Below are positions 11,794 to 23,942 of a stretch of 64,000 bases of DNA, piece by piece. The notes below the pieces were generated by a model. It saw nothing but the letters and a program-made list of their open reading frames with translations, searched no databases and was not told where the DNA came from. Both the position numbers and the translations under genes were made by a program. Source of the stretch: Gerris lacustris (Eukaryota > Arthropoda > Insecta > Hemiptera > Gerridae); contig OX578286.1 in NCBI GenBank assembly GCA_951217055.1, positions 39,475,437-39,539,436 of the forward strand, read 5' to 3'. Within the stretch, counting starts at the first letter, position 1. Every line of letters begins with the position of its first letter.

Positions 11794-13257
11794 CAGCCTT
11801 CTGCTGGAGACAAATTCTAGCAGTTTTCCAAACCGATATTACTGGCTACTCCCCCAGAATCTCAAAGTAAATTGAAATGATTTCAATGTGCACAAACTAA
11901 TACATCCAACTATATCATTTTTAACCATTCCAAATCAAATATCCATGCAACTTATCAATAGCTACAAGATCTTCTTATCATGGGGTCCAATATTCCAGTG
12001 CCACTGACTTACTGATGACATGAATCCTTCTTCCAGAGCAATTAAATTTCTCTGTCCAGTCTATTTTTTAACTTTTAATTTATTCCACTCATTTTTTTTT
12101 TTATCAATTATAACAATTTGAAGAAAAACAAATATGAATACATGTTTTATATATTTTTTTAACAACTATATGTATGTCTAATATTTATTTTTTGAACCTC
12201 TATATGAGACATTTAAAATTTGATGAATGACCAACTGAATAAGGTACCATTGAAACGTTCTTAAACTAATAAAGTTTTCTTGGAATTATAAAGTTTTGGT
12301 AATTATTAGTTTAAATTATATTATTTTAAAGTTCTAGGTCTTCCAGCTTTAATCTGATCTTCTAGGACTTTATTATGTCTTCAACCAAGGAAGCCTACGA
12401 ACTTTGATGTATTATTATGGACTTTTTTTTATCTTGATTTTTTCTACTTAATTTGTGTTTTTTTTTTTTACAAATATATTCAAGTTGTGTTGATGTTTTA
12501 ACTGAATAAGTTTCTTTTCTTACCTAGTCTTAATCAGCTGAGTATTCTTCTCTAAATTTTTATCAATTATCTGAAGAACTTTTTATGATAAACTTACACT
12601 TTTTTTTATCAGAATCATCTGCTGTTTCTGATAAATCTGCATTTAATTGTGGTTGTATATAAACTGATAATGGATCTTGTGATACATTGATTAATTTTTA
12701 ATCAGTGTCTTCTGCTGAGTCTGATGAATGTTATGGTAATTGGTGTTGTTCATAAACTAAATAAGTGCTACTCCTTACTTCAGCTTAATCAGTTTCACCT
12801 TGTCTGGGAAATTTCTATTAACTTATAGCATGTTTTAATGTACCTATTTATTGTATATTAACCAATAACTTTATCTTGACTTTTAATGGCTTTTTTAAAA
12901 AAATAAATGGTGATTGGTTCATTTTTACTAATTTTAACCTTTGCAAGCTTTTAAAAAATGGTTGTTCTTTTTTATCAATCTATCATTCTTCTTTACTTAT
13001 AAATCAAATAAAAATTAACAGCTTGTTAAATGAACGAGTATTTATGTGCAGTTTTACTTTTTTTCAGTAAAACCCAATATGTGTTTGTTAATATTTTATT
13101 TTGGAGGAAGATCTTGTAAAATATTACAAATGATTTTGACAATATAAAATAGACCTTTTTAGATGTAACAATCTTGTTTTCTTTTTTGTTTGGAATATTA
13201 TGATTTTTTTTGTAAATTTAAAAAGAAAAAAGTACAAATAAATCTCCTCTGTTTCAG
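11794..13257 (+). other. Exon 1 3' UTR and intron to exon 2
   Basis: AT-rich and T-rich. AATAAA at 12268-12273 probably ends exon 1 transcripts. Weakly repeated TAATCAG/CTGATAAAT phrases occur at 12480-12800. No other gene is visible. Confidence 0.5.
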
Positions 13258-13562
13258 TTGAAGGATATTACTCGTGTCAAAATTGCCAGAAAAAATATCA
13301 AAGTTTGCACAGTTACCGTTCGCACGTTTATCGTGATTGCGGTAAAGAAGCTGCCTTCGCATGTCCTATATGCACTTTTAAAACTAAAAGGAATTCTGTT
13401 TTGAAAAGGCACATAAACACGAAGCACATTCCAGGTGCTGATATCTTTAAATGTGGACAATGCCAGTATTCATCTGCCAGATCTGACAAGCTGAAGGAGC
13501 ACATAAAAGCGTCACATAGCGTACCACAAATACCCCAGGTACTCTTGCAGCATCAGGAGTAA
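13258..13562 (+). CDS. lola: lola alternative C-terminal exon 2 (three zinc fingers)
   Basis: The acceptor CTGTTTCAG ends at 13257 and the exon opens in phase 1 (TT, then GAA). Finger 1 is C2HC (CQNCQKKYQ...H-x4-C, then GKEAAF). Finger 2 is CPIC...H-x4-H. Finger 3 is CGQCQYSSARSDK...H-x4-H. The final residues, VPQIPQVLLQHQE, are encoded by the first unit of a 77-bp minisatellite that continues past the TAA at 13560-13562. The coding end is therefore the edge of a tandem amplification, so the tail may be young. The finger core is typical of lola. Confidence 0.9.
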
Positions 13563-14295
13563 CAAGCTGAAAGAGCACATGAAGACATCACATAGCGTAC
13601 CATAGATACTCCAGATATACTCCTGCAGCATCAGGAGTTACAAGCTGAAAGAGCACATGAAGACATCACATAGCGTTCCATTGATACTCCAGATATACTC
13701 CTGCAGCATCTGGAGTTACAAGCTGAAAGAGCACATGAAGACATCACATAGCGTACCATAGATACTCCAGATATACTCCTGCAGCATCAGGAGTAACAAG
13801 ATGATGGAGCACCATAGATGGCCCAGATACTCTGGCAGCATCAGGAGTAACAAGCTGAAGGAGCACATGAAGACATCACATAGCGTACCATAGATGGCCC
13901 AGATACTCTTGCAGCATCAGGAGTAACAAGTTGAAAGAGCACATGAAGACATCATATAGCGTACCATAGATACTCCAGATATACTCCTGCAGCATCAGGA
14001 GTAACAAGTTGATGGAGCACCATAGATGGCCCAGATACTCTGGCAGCATCAGGAGTAACAAGCTGAAGGAGCACATGAAGACATCACATAGCGTACCATA
14101 GATGGCCCAGATACTCTTGCAGCATTAGGAATAACAAGCTGAAAGAGCACATGAAAACATCACATAGCGTAACCATAGATACTCCAGATATACTCCTGCA
14201 GCATCAGGAGTTTCAAGCTGAAGGAGCACAAAGAACCATCACATAGCGTACCATAGATACCCCAGATACTCTTGCAGCATCAGGAGTAACAATGT
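13487..14295. repeat. 77-bp minisatellite grown from the exon 2 coding end
   Basis: Units start CAAGCTGAAGGAGCACAT and recur at 13487, 13564 and 13641, then with shortened variants to about 14295. The first unit is coding and includes the helix of finger 3. Later units diverge (for example CATAGATACTCCAGATATAC). Because 77 is not a multiple of three, repeats fall out of frame and lie in the 3' UTR. Confidence 0.9.
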
Positions 14296-16118
14296 TATCA
14301 CATGAAGATAGTTTCTGTTAGTTATTAAATGTTTTGGATTATACTAATTGTAAATGATACGAATTATGAAATCTCTAAATGGTTATTTATAATTTTGATT
14401 GCGGATGTTTATTGTTGAATGATATTAAATTAAGATGGTTGCCAATGTTTACAGAGAAATAAGTTGTCGGGAGAAAGGTTTCTGAATGGTTATAGAATTT
14501 TTATGCTATTGAATAGTATTAGGTAGATTAATATTTTGATGATTGCGAATGGTTGTAGATGATATTGGAGTGGAACTGTTTCTAAATGGTTATAGATAAT
14601 GTTGATTATGAGAACTAATGAGAAATAATAGATGACTATTATAATGAATGCGAATGGTTACGAAGATGATATTGGAGTGGAAAGGTTGTTGCATGGATAT
14701 AGATGATTTTGATGCTATAGAATAGTATTAGTTGATAATGATGATGGTTACAAAATGGTCGTAGGTGATGGTGGTTAATGAAGTGTAATGAATGACTACA
14801 AATGATGTTGTTTGCTGGTATTTATTGAATGATAGTTGATAATGTTTTTGATTAAGATAGTTTATTGATGATGGTTTTCTCAAATGGTTTACAAATTGTT
14901 AGATATGATGATGATTGCAAATGGTAATTAAAATTATTATATATTATTAATAATTAACGTTATAGAAAATTATTGATTACTAAATGGTCACAAATGATTT
15001 ATTTGGTTCATGAATGAAAAGTTTATTGATAATTAAAAAAATGATGGTTACCATTTTCTTTCCATGTATAGTGATGGTGTCGAATGGTCAAATCTTATTG
15101 GCCAGATAATAATGGCTAATATGATCTCTTGTGTAAAAGGTGGCTTAAAAAAGGTAAATTCATCGTTTTACAACATAGAATTTATTCTTGATTGGCCACC
15201 AAAATGGTCATGATTTAAAGAGTTGAAATAAAGAACATATAAATTGATTTGATCAAATAAAATCAATTGACCATGTCCTTTTTTTAAAAAAAAGAATATG
15301 CACATATCTCAAGAAAGCCATACCTTGACTTTTAAGCAAATATAATTGCCTTGAAATTTGTATTTAATAAATAAATACCTTGTTAGTTTACTGTTATACT
15401 TTTCATGTTTTTTCATTTAGTGTCATAGAACAAAATAATTTACTGCCTTATTTTTATTTTATTTTATTAATTATTTTTTGTTGTTTTAAATATTGTTTAA
15501 TTTAGTTGTTCATTAAATTAAGTTATTATATTTTTTTTTTTTTATTTAAGAAAACGATATTATAATATATAATTAATAGAAATGTGTTATTTTTATTTTT
15601 ATAATAAATTTATACGTTTATGTATTATGTTTTAATTTTTTTTTTTATTAAATTTATTAATACTAGGTCGCTTGTTTTTTTAATTACTATAATACCCTTT
15701 TAATTTAAGTTTTTAATCAAAGTTCTACATGATACCTTATTATTATTATAATTATTTTTTTATTTTTTTTTTTATTTAACGTTACATAACAATTATTTTA
15801 TTCTTCTTTTTATATTTATTATTATAAAAAAGAAAAATCTTCTTTCGTCAAAATTAAGAGCTTGGGAAGGTCTTCTGTGTTTTAACACTCGTTGCCGTGA
15901 AACCTTAACTCAACTCTTTGACTAACTGAATAAATAGAACTTGCTCACTTAATAAACTAATCTAAATCCAAATTAATCATTCGAATGAAGTAATTCATCA
16001 GTTTATAATCATCTACCACGTTAATATCTACAAATTTACACGAATTTAAGCTATGGTTTAAGGAGGATCAACAGCTGATTAAGTGCCATGCATAAACCCT
16101 CGGTCATCCATTTCATAT
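14296..16118. other. Exon 2 3' UTR and intron, AT-rich
   Basis: Between 14300 and 15070 a cryptically repetitive stretch repeats phrases like GAATGGTTA and GATGATGGTT. The rest is T- and A-rich. No gene, RNA or clear element is seen. Confidence 0.5.
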
Positions 16119-16750
16119 GCAGGGTGTCACCGAACAAAACCGCGCGCGCAACTTGGATATCTTATAGGAAATGAAATGAGGCTGATCAAGAAAGTTTCTA
16201 TGTACATGGTTCCGAAACAGCATTGTTTTCGAGATATTGAAAGTTATCGTTTTATTATTTTATTATTGTTCGTCCCTAAAATGTTCAAATACTTCGTTTC
16301 TTACTGTATACACCAAGCAATTTTTACAGGGAAATTCTGCGTTGAATATGACTAATTCCTATCTGCACAATAAAATCCTGATTTAAGCTAAATTGAAAAT
16401 TTTTCAGGAATTGAAGCGTTGATAGAGCGTTGTAACCCTAATGGATTAACTAAATTAAGTATTAAGGACGTTGAACTTTGATATTTCGCTGAAAATCAAT
16501 GTTTTTGTTGTGCTGACCTAAGGTTGGTCTCATTCGACGCAGAATTTGATGTCAGCAAGATTTGCAACAAGATGTTTTATTGGTAAGAAGCGTAGTTTAT
16601 TGATAATTTTAAGGATGAACGTCAATTTACTATGAAATTAATGTTTTTTGCGAATATCTCGATAACAAAGCTGTTCCGGTGGTCATCAGCATCACATTTA
16701 AGATAAGATTCCTGCTGTGGTGAGGTTTCGTTCAGGGGCACCCTATATAG
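16119..16750. mobile_element. Non-autonomous element with AGGGTGTC-type ends
   Basis: It starts GCAGGGTGTCACCGAAC and ends GTTCAGGGGCACCCTATAT, which are imperfect inverted copies. There are no coding domains. The end type recurs near 390, 16813 and 63480 in this window. Class is not determined. Confidence 0.5.
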
Positions 16751-17114
16751 TTGTTTTAGCCGTTTGGCAGCTTTTTAGCCTTCCACCTTCCAAAGGGTTA
16801 ATACAACTATACAGGGTGCCATATGAGTCATAGGGGTTGCCATAGGTTTGACATGTGGTTTTGTGCCATGGATTATCATTTTTTCATGGAGGATAATCTG
16901 GATCCAGAATGGAAGAGTGATCAAGAAGAAAAAGCTTCAATCCTTGAAATAAACTACACTGTTAACTTTGTTGTTTTTGGTATAAAAAAGTTTTGTAGAA
17001 CTTGTTTTCAATCCAGATTAGGTATTTAATCCTCCATAAAAACATATATTTTTTTTATTTGTGTTTAACTAATCGAAATTTCGTTTCCTCTTGTTGATGA
17101 AACATTGCTTGCAG

Positions 17115-17413
17115 ATGGAGCAGATCTACGTTGTGACAGATGCGGTGTAATGTACAGAAGTAAAACGGCTCTTAAAACACACAAGAAATTCCAATGTGGT
17201 AAAGATCCTCAAGTGAGCTGCCCATATTGTCCGTACAAATGCAAAGTCCCTGGCAACATGAAAACTCACATTAACAACATCCACAATCCGTCGGCTAAAT
17301 TGTACAAGTGTAAATTTTGTGATCACTCAGTCAAAGTGAGGAATAGTTTGAAAACACATATGTACAATAAACATAAGGCGTTGTTAGAGGATTCTGAAGA
17401 TATTGAACTTTAA
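17115..17413 (+). CDS. lola: lola alternative C-terminal exon 3 (three zinc fingers)
   Basis: The acceptor GCTTGCAG ends at 17114 and the exon opens in phase 1 (AT, then GGA). Finger 1 is C2HC: CDRCGVMYRSKTALKTH-x4-C, followed by GKDPQVS. Finger 2 is CPYCPYKCKVPGNMKTH-x4-H. Finger 3 is CKFCDHSVKVRNSLKTH-x4-H. The acidic tail LLEDSEDIEL ends at TAA 17411-17413. All three fingers keep their ligands and the linker after finger 1 is the family GK(D/E)P form. A reading frame upstream of the acceptor is intron read-through. The repeat element from 17417 begins almost at the stop codon, so the native 3' UTR has been displaced. Confidence 0.9.
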
Positions 17414-17416
17414 AAA

Positions 17417-18028
17417 TAATAGTTATTTATGCACCTAGGGAGTAAAGTAAGCCATTATTCCCTGAGCGAAAAAGTTGGTTCTTGAGGCGAAGCCGAAGGA
17501 ACCTGGTCCCTAAATCCCGAGGCGCAGCCGAGGGAGATAATTATCGCGAGGGGAATAATGGCACTTTACTCACGAGGTACATACAATATTTTATCTCCAG
17601 TAGAAAAAAGATTCACATTTTCGTCCATTGCACAGTTTTTATTTAATATTTTAATAAATAACAATAATTATTAGCACTTTTAATAGCAGATATAAGTGAT
17701 TCAATATTAAAAACAAATAAGAATTGGAATTAAACTCAAATAGAAGGTTATTTAGATGCAGGTTATAATGTTGTAAACAAAGATAAACATGGTCAAAAAA
17801 GCGCAGTGCCGCCAACCTGATTTCGACAACTTCATTACATTAGCCATACATTTTCTACTATTTATAAAATAATTAAGTTGCAATCTTTACTTTTTTGCCC
17901 TACATTACTTTTTCGCCCTACTTTTACTTTTTCTCCCTACTTTTTGAGTTAGGGATGAAAAGACCTGTTTTAGTCCCTCTAAACTAATTCAAAATCATAA
18001 CTTTTTTTCCCTACTGGAGATAAAAGTA
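17417..18028. repeat. Dispersed ~610-bp repeat, copy 1
   Basis: From ATAGTTATTTATGCACCTAG to CCTACTGGAGATAAAAG. A second copy is at 19507-20119. It contains a GC-rich stretch (CGAGGCGCAGCCGAGGGAG) and an internal palindrome pairing AGTAAAGTAAGCC...ATTCCC with GGGAATAATGGCACTTTACT. It is probably a non-autonomous element of unknown class. Confidence 0.75.
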
Positions 18029-18283
18029 ATAAATTTATTGCCCCAAACTTTATCCATAAGTAACACTTACGATCATTACGTCATTGTAAATACTAGGAAT
18101 TATTGTTAAACTAAAAAATTAAAGACACTATGTGTATAAATTTGCGGATTTTACAGTTTAAGTTTAGAATGGTTTGAAAGCATATTATATGTACATAACA
18201 ATTCTTTGTTAAGAAAGAATTGATAAGAGCAGTCATGAAAAAAAAAAAAAAAAAAAAAAAATCTTTTTAAATATTGTCTATAG

Positions 18284-18491
18284 GAAACACATTATACTTT
18301 TTAACTCTGACAGCTTGGGAAAATCGAGAAAAAAAAATGGGAGGAGAGTGAATGAGAGCTTGAAATTTTGGCGGGTAATAGGTCATTGCCCGACCTATTA
18401 CCCGCCAAAATCTCAAGCTCTCATACTCTCTCCTCCCATTTATTTTCTCGATTTTCCCAAGCTGTCAGAGTTAAAAAGTATAATGTGTTTA
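18284..18491. repeat. Near-perfect hairpin of about 208 bp
   Basis: AACACATTATACTTTTTAAC at the left returns inverted at the right. Arms are about 95-100 bases, meeting at GGTCATTGCCCGACC. It has the look of a foldback MITE, and would be a very stable hairpin if transcribed. Confidence 0.85.
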
Positions 18492-18605
18492 CTATATTTA
18501 TTTTTATTTTAAAGTTACATTTATGAATATTTTGACCAAATGTACTATTAAACTTAAAGGATCTTTAGGATTGGTCTATTACAGATTTAAATTTAAGAAT
18601 ATATT

Positions 18606-19000
18606 GAAGTACAGGTACTTCTTTAGATTGTTACTCCTTATATACAAAAACCAGAGAGGAGTAACAATCTAAAGAAGGTGTACGGAGTGTTCTTCTTTAG
18701 ACTGTTACTCTCCTTATAAAAACAGAAGTGGGATATTCCTTGGCCCAAAGTACATTGGACTAAAATTCCCTATTTTCTTAATATTTATTTAATCAATGTC
18801 ATTTATGTTCTAAAACAACATAGGGGATTAAAAATCTAAATAAGTACCGAAATACAAAGGTTTTTAGGTTCATATAAGTGGGATATTCCTTTGTCCCAAA
18901 GTACATTGGACTAAAATTCCATTTTTTCTTAATAGATATTTAGTCAGTCATTTTTATTCTAAAACAACTTAAGGGAGTAACAATCTAAAGAAGTACGAAA
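18606..19000. repeat. Tandem duplication and ACTTCTTTAGATTGTTACTCC motif
   Basis: Two imperfect copies of about 120 bp (18726-18847 and 18877-18997) share TGGGATATTCCTT and AAAGTACATTGGACTAAAAT. Both lie among direct and inverted copies of CTTCTTTAGATTGTTACTC, a motif that recurs at 22098. Origin unknown. Confidence 0.6.
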
Positions 19001-19506
19001 ATTCTTAACTTTTGCATTTGCACATATTATTACTAGAGAACTACTTGAGGGAGAGTAAGTGAAATTACTATTGTTTATATTCTGCAACAGGAAAGCTAAA
19101 AATTGTTTAAAAAATACGTAGCGTAGGTACTACAAAAATAGATATAAATAAATAATGTTAGGATCTTAAATTTTGTGATACCCCGATTTAAGAATAGTTT
19201 TGAAAAGTACGCATAATATATTAAATTAACAAAAATAATTGTGAGAGAAAAGAAAAATGTAAAAACTTAAAAATAGATTTATTATAAATGCAATAAAGAT
19301 AATTAAAAAATATAAAATCTAGAGTTCCTATTTCTTTCTACTATTTAAAATAAAGACATTTACAATTTTTTTAAATGTAGTTAGAAATGTTTAAAAATGT
19401 AGTTATTAAAATATTTGTGTTTTTATTTATCATTTATTTCTTTGTTGTGATCGTAAAAATGTAAATGTATGTAAAAATTGATTAATATAAGAAAATAAGA
19501 GGGAAA

Positions 19507-20119
19507 AAATAGTTATTTATGCACCTAGGGAGTAAAGTAAGCCATTATTCCCTGAGCGAAAAAGTTGGTTCTTGAGGCGAAGCCGAAGGAACCATGGTCC
19601 CTAAATCCTGAGGCGAAGCCGAAGGAATTAGACTTTTTAATTCCCTAATTCGCGAGATAAATATCGCGAGGGGAATAATGGCACTTTACTCACGAGGTAC
19701 ATACAATATTTTATCTCCAGTAGGAAGAAAATACACATTTTCGTCCATTGCATAGTTTTTATTTATTATTTTAATAATTAACAATAATTATCAGTCATCA
19801 CTTTTAATAGCAGATATAAGAGATTCAATATTAAAAACAAACAAGAATTGGAATTAAACTCAAATAGAAGGTTATTTAGATGCAGGTTATAAACAAAGAT
19901 AAACATGGTCTAAAAAGCGCAGTGTCGGCAACCTGATTTTAACAACTTCATTACATTAGCCATACATTTTCTACTATTTATAAAATATTTAGTTGCAATC
20001 TTTACTTTTTTGCCCTACTTTACTTTTTCTCGACTTTTTGAGTTCAGGGATAAAAAGACCTGTTTTAGTCCCTCTAAACTAATTCAAAATCATAACGTTT
20101 TTTCCCTACTGGAGATAAA
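19507..20119. repeat. Dispersed ~610-bp repeat, copy 2
   Basis: Same orientation and span as the copy at 17417, with small insertions and deletions (for example an extra GAATTAGACTTTTTAATTCC segment near 19625). The two copies lie about 2.1 kb apart between exons 3 and 4. Confidence 0.75.
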
Positions 20120-20303
20120 AGATTTTTACATGCATTTATGAAATAACAGTGTACTATTTATACTTTACCTGTGAATTAATTTAATTATATTATTATCATT
20201 ATATAGTTTAATTTTTTTTTTTACTTTAATGTACTTTTTTATGTATCATAAATTGATAATTATTGGTAAGGTAGTTATTTTCTTGTTTTTGTTTATGTGT
20301 TTA

Positions 20304-20326
20304 TTATTATTATTATTAGTAGTAGT

Positions 20327-20361
<35 letters not shown>
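20304..20361. repeat. (TTA)n microsatellite
   Basis: About 19 trinucleotide units, interrupted by AGTAGTAGTAG. Translations in either direction give only poly-Leu or poly-Asn. Confidence 0.95.
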
Positions 20362-20362
<1 letters not shown>

Positions 20363-21400
20363 GTACAGCGTTGGACAACTCAAGTCATTTACACCCTCGT
20401 TAGGTATTATATATTCTATAAACAAAATTAATATACTTAGATAAAGGATAATCAATAAATGATATATTATAGTAAAACAAATATTCATTTTTTGAAAGGA
20501 AATATAATTTAAGTATACCTAAATTTAATAATTCTAATTTTGGAATTATGTATAACATCTATGTCTCAATTCGATGATTAGTTGTCCCAACATAATTTCT
20601 TTGAAGAGTAACTGAAAAAGTTTAAAAAATAACTCTCAGAAAGGAAAAAAAAAATCACTATAAATAATAGTAAAATTTAAAAAAACGTCGAAAGCGTAAC
20701 AATGTTTTAAGTATTAAAAGTGAAATTAATTAAATAAATAAATAAGAAATAATAAGTTACATTATTTCTTAAATGATAAGAATCATTATTATAGTTATAA
20801 TTATTTATGTGTATAATTTTAATTATGTGCCAATTGTAGAATGGATACATATTTTTTGTAATGTTTTATAAAATGCATTATTATAATATTTACTTATAAC
20901 TTTTTTTCATTTATTATTTATTAATTAATATTATTATCAATATTCGAGTTTTGTTTACACTTATTACTAATAATAAATTAATTTAATGTCTAATGCATGT
21001 TTACGTTTTGTTCGATTCTCGTACTTAATCATTTATATTTAACTTAAATTTATATTACCTTTTATATTACCTTTTATATGTATTTTTTTTTTTTTTTTAA
21101 ATGGTTTGTATATTTGACTTATTTTAAAATTATTTTTTAAAGCATGCCTTCCTATTCGTTATATAGTGAAAATAGAAAAAATAAATCGTTTATAGATTAA
21201 TTGACTGCTCTCTTTTTTTGTATTTATTTATTTTAATTTTTGTCAACCTGGAGTTCACAATTTTGACTTTATACATTATCATCCTCCCAAAATATTAAAA
21301 AAAATAATAAAAACAAGTACTTATATTTATATAAAGTTGTTTATCTACGATTGATACGAAATATAAACATTGTATATCGGTTTAGATGCGTAGAAAGTGA
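20362..21400. other. AT-rich intron sequence
   Basis: Very AT-rich, with no coding, RNA or repeat feature that I can support. Confidence 0.5.
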
Positions 21401-21950
21401 TTCTTTACGTACTTGTATTCAATGCGCATGCGCGTCTCATAGTTCTGAAGAATTCCTTTTTCCTTTTCTTTACCACCCTAGGGCGGTAAAGAAGAGGAAT
21501 TCTTCAGCTTTACGCACGATTAGCGAGTTTGTTTACATTTAACAAAACTAATATGCTGTTCTTTTATTAAAGTAATTGTTTATATCGAGTTTTTAGTGAA
21601 AAACAATGAGTGAATCAAGTGGCTTTGACGAAAATGTGGAGAATAATAATCCTCCAGAAATAATTAATTCGGCAAAAAATACAACTCAAGAATTAATGCC
21701 ATCTTTATCAAGAGAGAGAGATACGAACTTACATACAGCAAGTTTATTTTTTTCTGTATTTAATATTTAAATCTAACAGTCGTACAATAGAGTACGGTAC
21801 GCAACTCTTGCGAAAACGGCATTTTGCATTGCTCGTGTGGTTTTACTACCCTCGCTGTCGCTCGGGTGCAAACTCCACACTCGCATGAAAAATGCTACTT
21901 TCCGCACTCGACGCGTAATTTACTATTATATATCGTCTGCTAAAGGCAAA
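21401..21950 (+). other. GC-richer island with palindrome and short open frame; unidentified
   Basis: 21442-21508 is a palindrome around CTAGG, with arms including CTGAAGAATTCC. A frame from ATG 21606 reads MSESSGFDENVENNNPPEII and continues to about residue 54; it looks like an N-terminal coding piece, but no continuation was found. 21786-21935 is CpG-rich (GCGAAAACGGCATTTTGCAT, CGCTGTCGCTCGGGTGCAAA). It could be a fragment of a mobile element carrying a promoter and first exon; I do not recognise the family. Confidence 0.3.
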
Positions 21951-22391
21951 AGTCACTAACTAACAATTATCAAATGTTACATATAGTTTTAAACGAAGTG
22001 AGTTTTATTCGCCTCTAATATTTTAAGGAATGAATATAATAAGTTTTTGTAACTACGCAGAAGTCCTTCCAATCACTTGGATACTTTTACCGGCACTTCT
22101 TTAGATTGTTACTCCCCTTATATCAATATATATTTCAACCCCTTCGTGACGCGGATTTCAAGTCAGATGTATAGCTCTTGGGGCAAGAACTATAGAACTT
22201 GTGGCAACAACTATAAAACCAAGAACTATAAAACCTGAGGCCATAGCTATAGAAGAGGAAAAATGCTAAATCCACACCAAAAAATACAAAATCCTTCTTT
22301 TCTACCGCTGATTAATATGAAACGTGATTATCTATTTTTTTGTATGTTTACATCTCTGATACGTAGTTGTTGTTATGTTTGTTCTGTTAAG

Positions 22392-22624
22392 CTCTGTTCC
22401 CATGTACGTGTGGACGATGCTACAGGAACAAGAGGAGTTTGGTGCGTCACAAAATGCACGAATGCGGAAAAGATCCTCAATGTTTCTGCCCATTCTGCCC
22501 TTACAGAAGCAAACAGTCGTGTACACTGAAACGTCATCTCATCTGCAGGCATCCCAATGAGTTTAAACTCATACATGATCGATCTATCGATCTGTTTATA
22601 GATAAAAACAAAATATTCCCATGA
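22392..22624 (+). CDS. lola: lola alternative C-terminal exon 4 (two zinc fingers)
   Basis: The acceptor TTCTGTTAAG ends at 22391 and the exon opens in phase 1 (CT, then CTG TTC CCA). Finger 1 is C2HC with C-x1-C (PCTCGRCYRNKRS...H-x4-C, then GKDPQC). Finger 2 is CPFCPYRSKQSCTLKRH-x4-H. The tail, EFKLIHDRSIDLFIDKNK, ends at TGA 22622-22624. A signal AATAAA is at 22977-22982, just before the foldback at 23018. An in-frame TAA upstream of the acceptor confirms that the sequence before it is intron. No methionine start is expected because this is a 3' exon. Confidence 0.88.
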
Positions 22625-23017
22625 GATTAGATAATTGTTTAGTTATAGTTAGGATGTATACAACAATTTAATCTGAATAGAGCTTGAAGAGTAACCTCAT
22701 CCGTTCATGTGGTGTTTAGTACCTAAACAACTAACAGAGTTGACCCTACTTATGTGCTAAATCTCATAAAATGTTGATCTATCCACCTCTACGCCATTTA
22801 ACCTAGTAAAAGTGTAACAAAATGCCAATGTATGTAGGTATTTCAATTTTAGAGTTCCTCAAATTTATGATAAGTTTTTTTTTTTTATCAAATAGCAATT
22901 TCTCTGGAAATGCAAAAGTACAAAATATTTATATACTTGTGTTCTTAAATTATACTGTTAGAAATGTTTGCTAGTCAATAAAGTTTTATATTTTTTTTAA
23001 TCTATATTATTGTAATT

Positions 23018-23602
23018 CTTATAGTCCAGGAGATAGCGTGCAAAAAAGTGTCTGACTAACATCAAGCTAGAATTTTGTATACAAGTCAATCTTTTAACGC
23101 CTTTTAAGAATATGTGGTCGGCTAAGTTCGTCTGCGGGACATAGCTTGGCAATAGGTGTTTGAAAAAAACAAACCGGTGGAGAGCGGCCCTGTCTCACCA
23201 ATTATGGTGGACAATGTGATTTTCATGATCCTCAGTACAGAATTAGTTATTAGACTGAAAATCAAGTTGATGTTAGTTTGTCCCTTGACAGGTGACCACG
23301 TTGATTTTTAGTAATATTTGAATAACTAACCTATCAAGTGTGAAAATAACATCGTCTTGATTTTTGGTCTACTAACTAATTCTGTACTCAGGATCATGAA
23401 AAATCACATTGTCCACCATAATTGGTGAGAAAGGGCCGCTCTCCACCGGTTTGTTTTTTTCAAACACCTATTGCCAAGCTATGCCCCGCAGACGAACTTA
23501 GCCGACCACATATTCTTAAAAGGCGCTAAAAGATTGACTTGTATACAACATTCTAGCTTGATGTTAGTCAGACACTTTTTTGCACGCTATCTCCTGGACT
23601 AT
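23018..23602. mobile_element. Foldback element with ~250-bp inverted arms
   Basis: It runs from ATAGTCCAGGAGATAGCGTG to the inverted form ending at about 23602. Arms differ by few bases and surround a centre near 23270-23330. No coding sequence. The arms include CGGTGGAGAGCGGCCCTGTC, GC-rich for the region. Confidence 0.85.
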
Positions 23603-23688
23603 TAACCATTTACTCATTCTAGTTACGAACTATTGAATTTTCAAAAGAGGTTGATAAATTTTCTACTTATCTTAATTTAACTAACTTT

Positions 23689-23840
23689 TCCTCGGTGGTA
23701 TAGTGGTAAGTATCCTCGCCTGTCACTCGGGAGACCGGGGTTCGATTCCCTGCCGGAGAGGTTATTTTTTGGCAAAAAGGACCCGAGTGTGGTCTAGTTG
23801 CTAGGCTTGACCTTCCCGCCCCTAATTTAACTACTACTAA
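23689..23840 (+). repeat. tRNA-Asp-like SINE (tRNA head 23689-23760)
   Basis: The head looks like tRNA-Asp(GUC): it starts TCCTCGGTGGTATAGTGG, the anticodon loop is CTGTCAC, and the B box is GGTTCGATTCC. Mismatches in the acceptor stem (C:A at the third pair) and at the base of the anticodon stem argue against a functional tRNA. It is followed by a non-tRNA body (GACCCGAGTGTGGTC) and an ACTACTA-rich tail, as in SINEs. Confidence 0.6.
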
Positions 23841-23942
23841 TTTAACTAAAAACCTACTATATTCTTTAAATCGATGTTTCCCACGATCCCTAGGAATCTC
23901 ATTTGGTTTGTGTGAGTATTAACTTAGTATGATTACGAGAGA

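Noticed and set aside
20246..20488. Poly-Asn or poly-Leu protein
   Set aside because: Translation of the (TTA)n microsatellite.
23689..23760. Functional tRNA-Asp(GUC) gene
   Set aside because: Stem mismatches in the acceptor and anticodon arms and a SINE-like body and tail right behind it.
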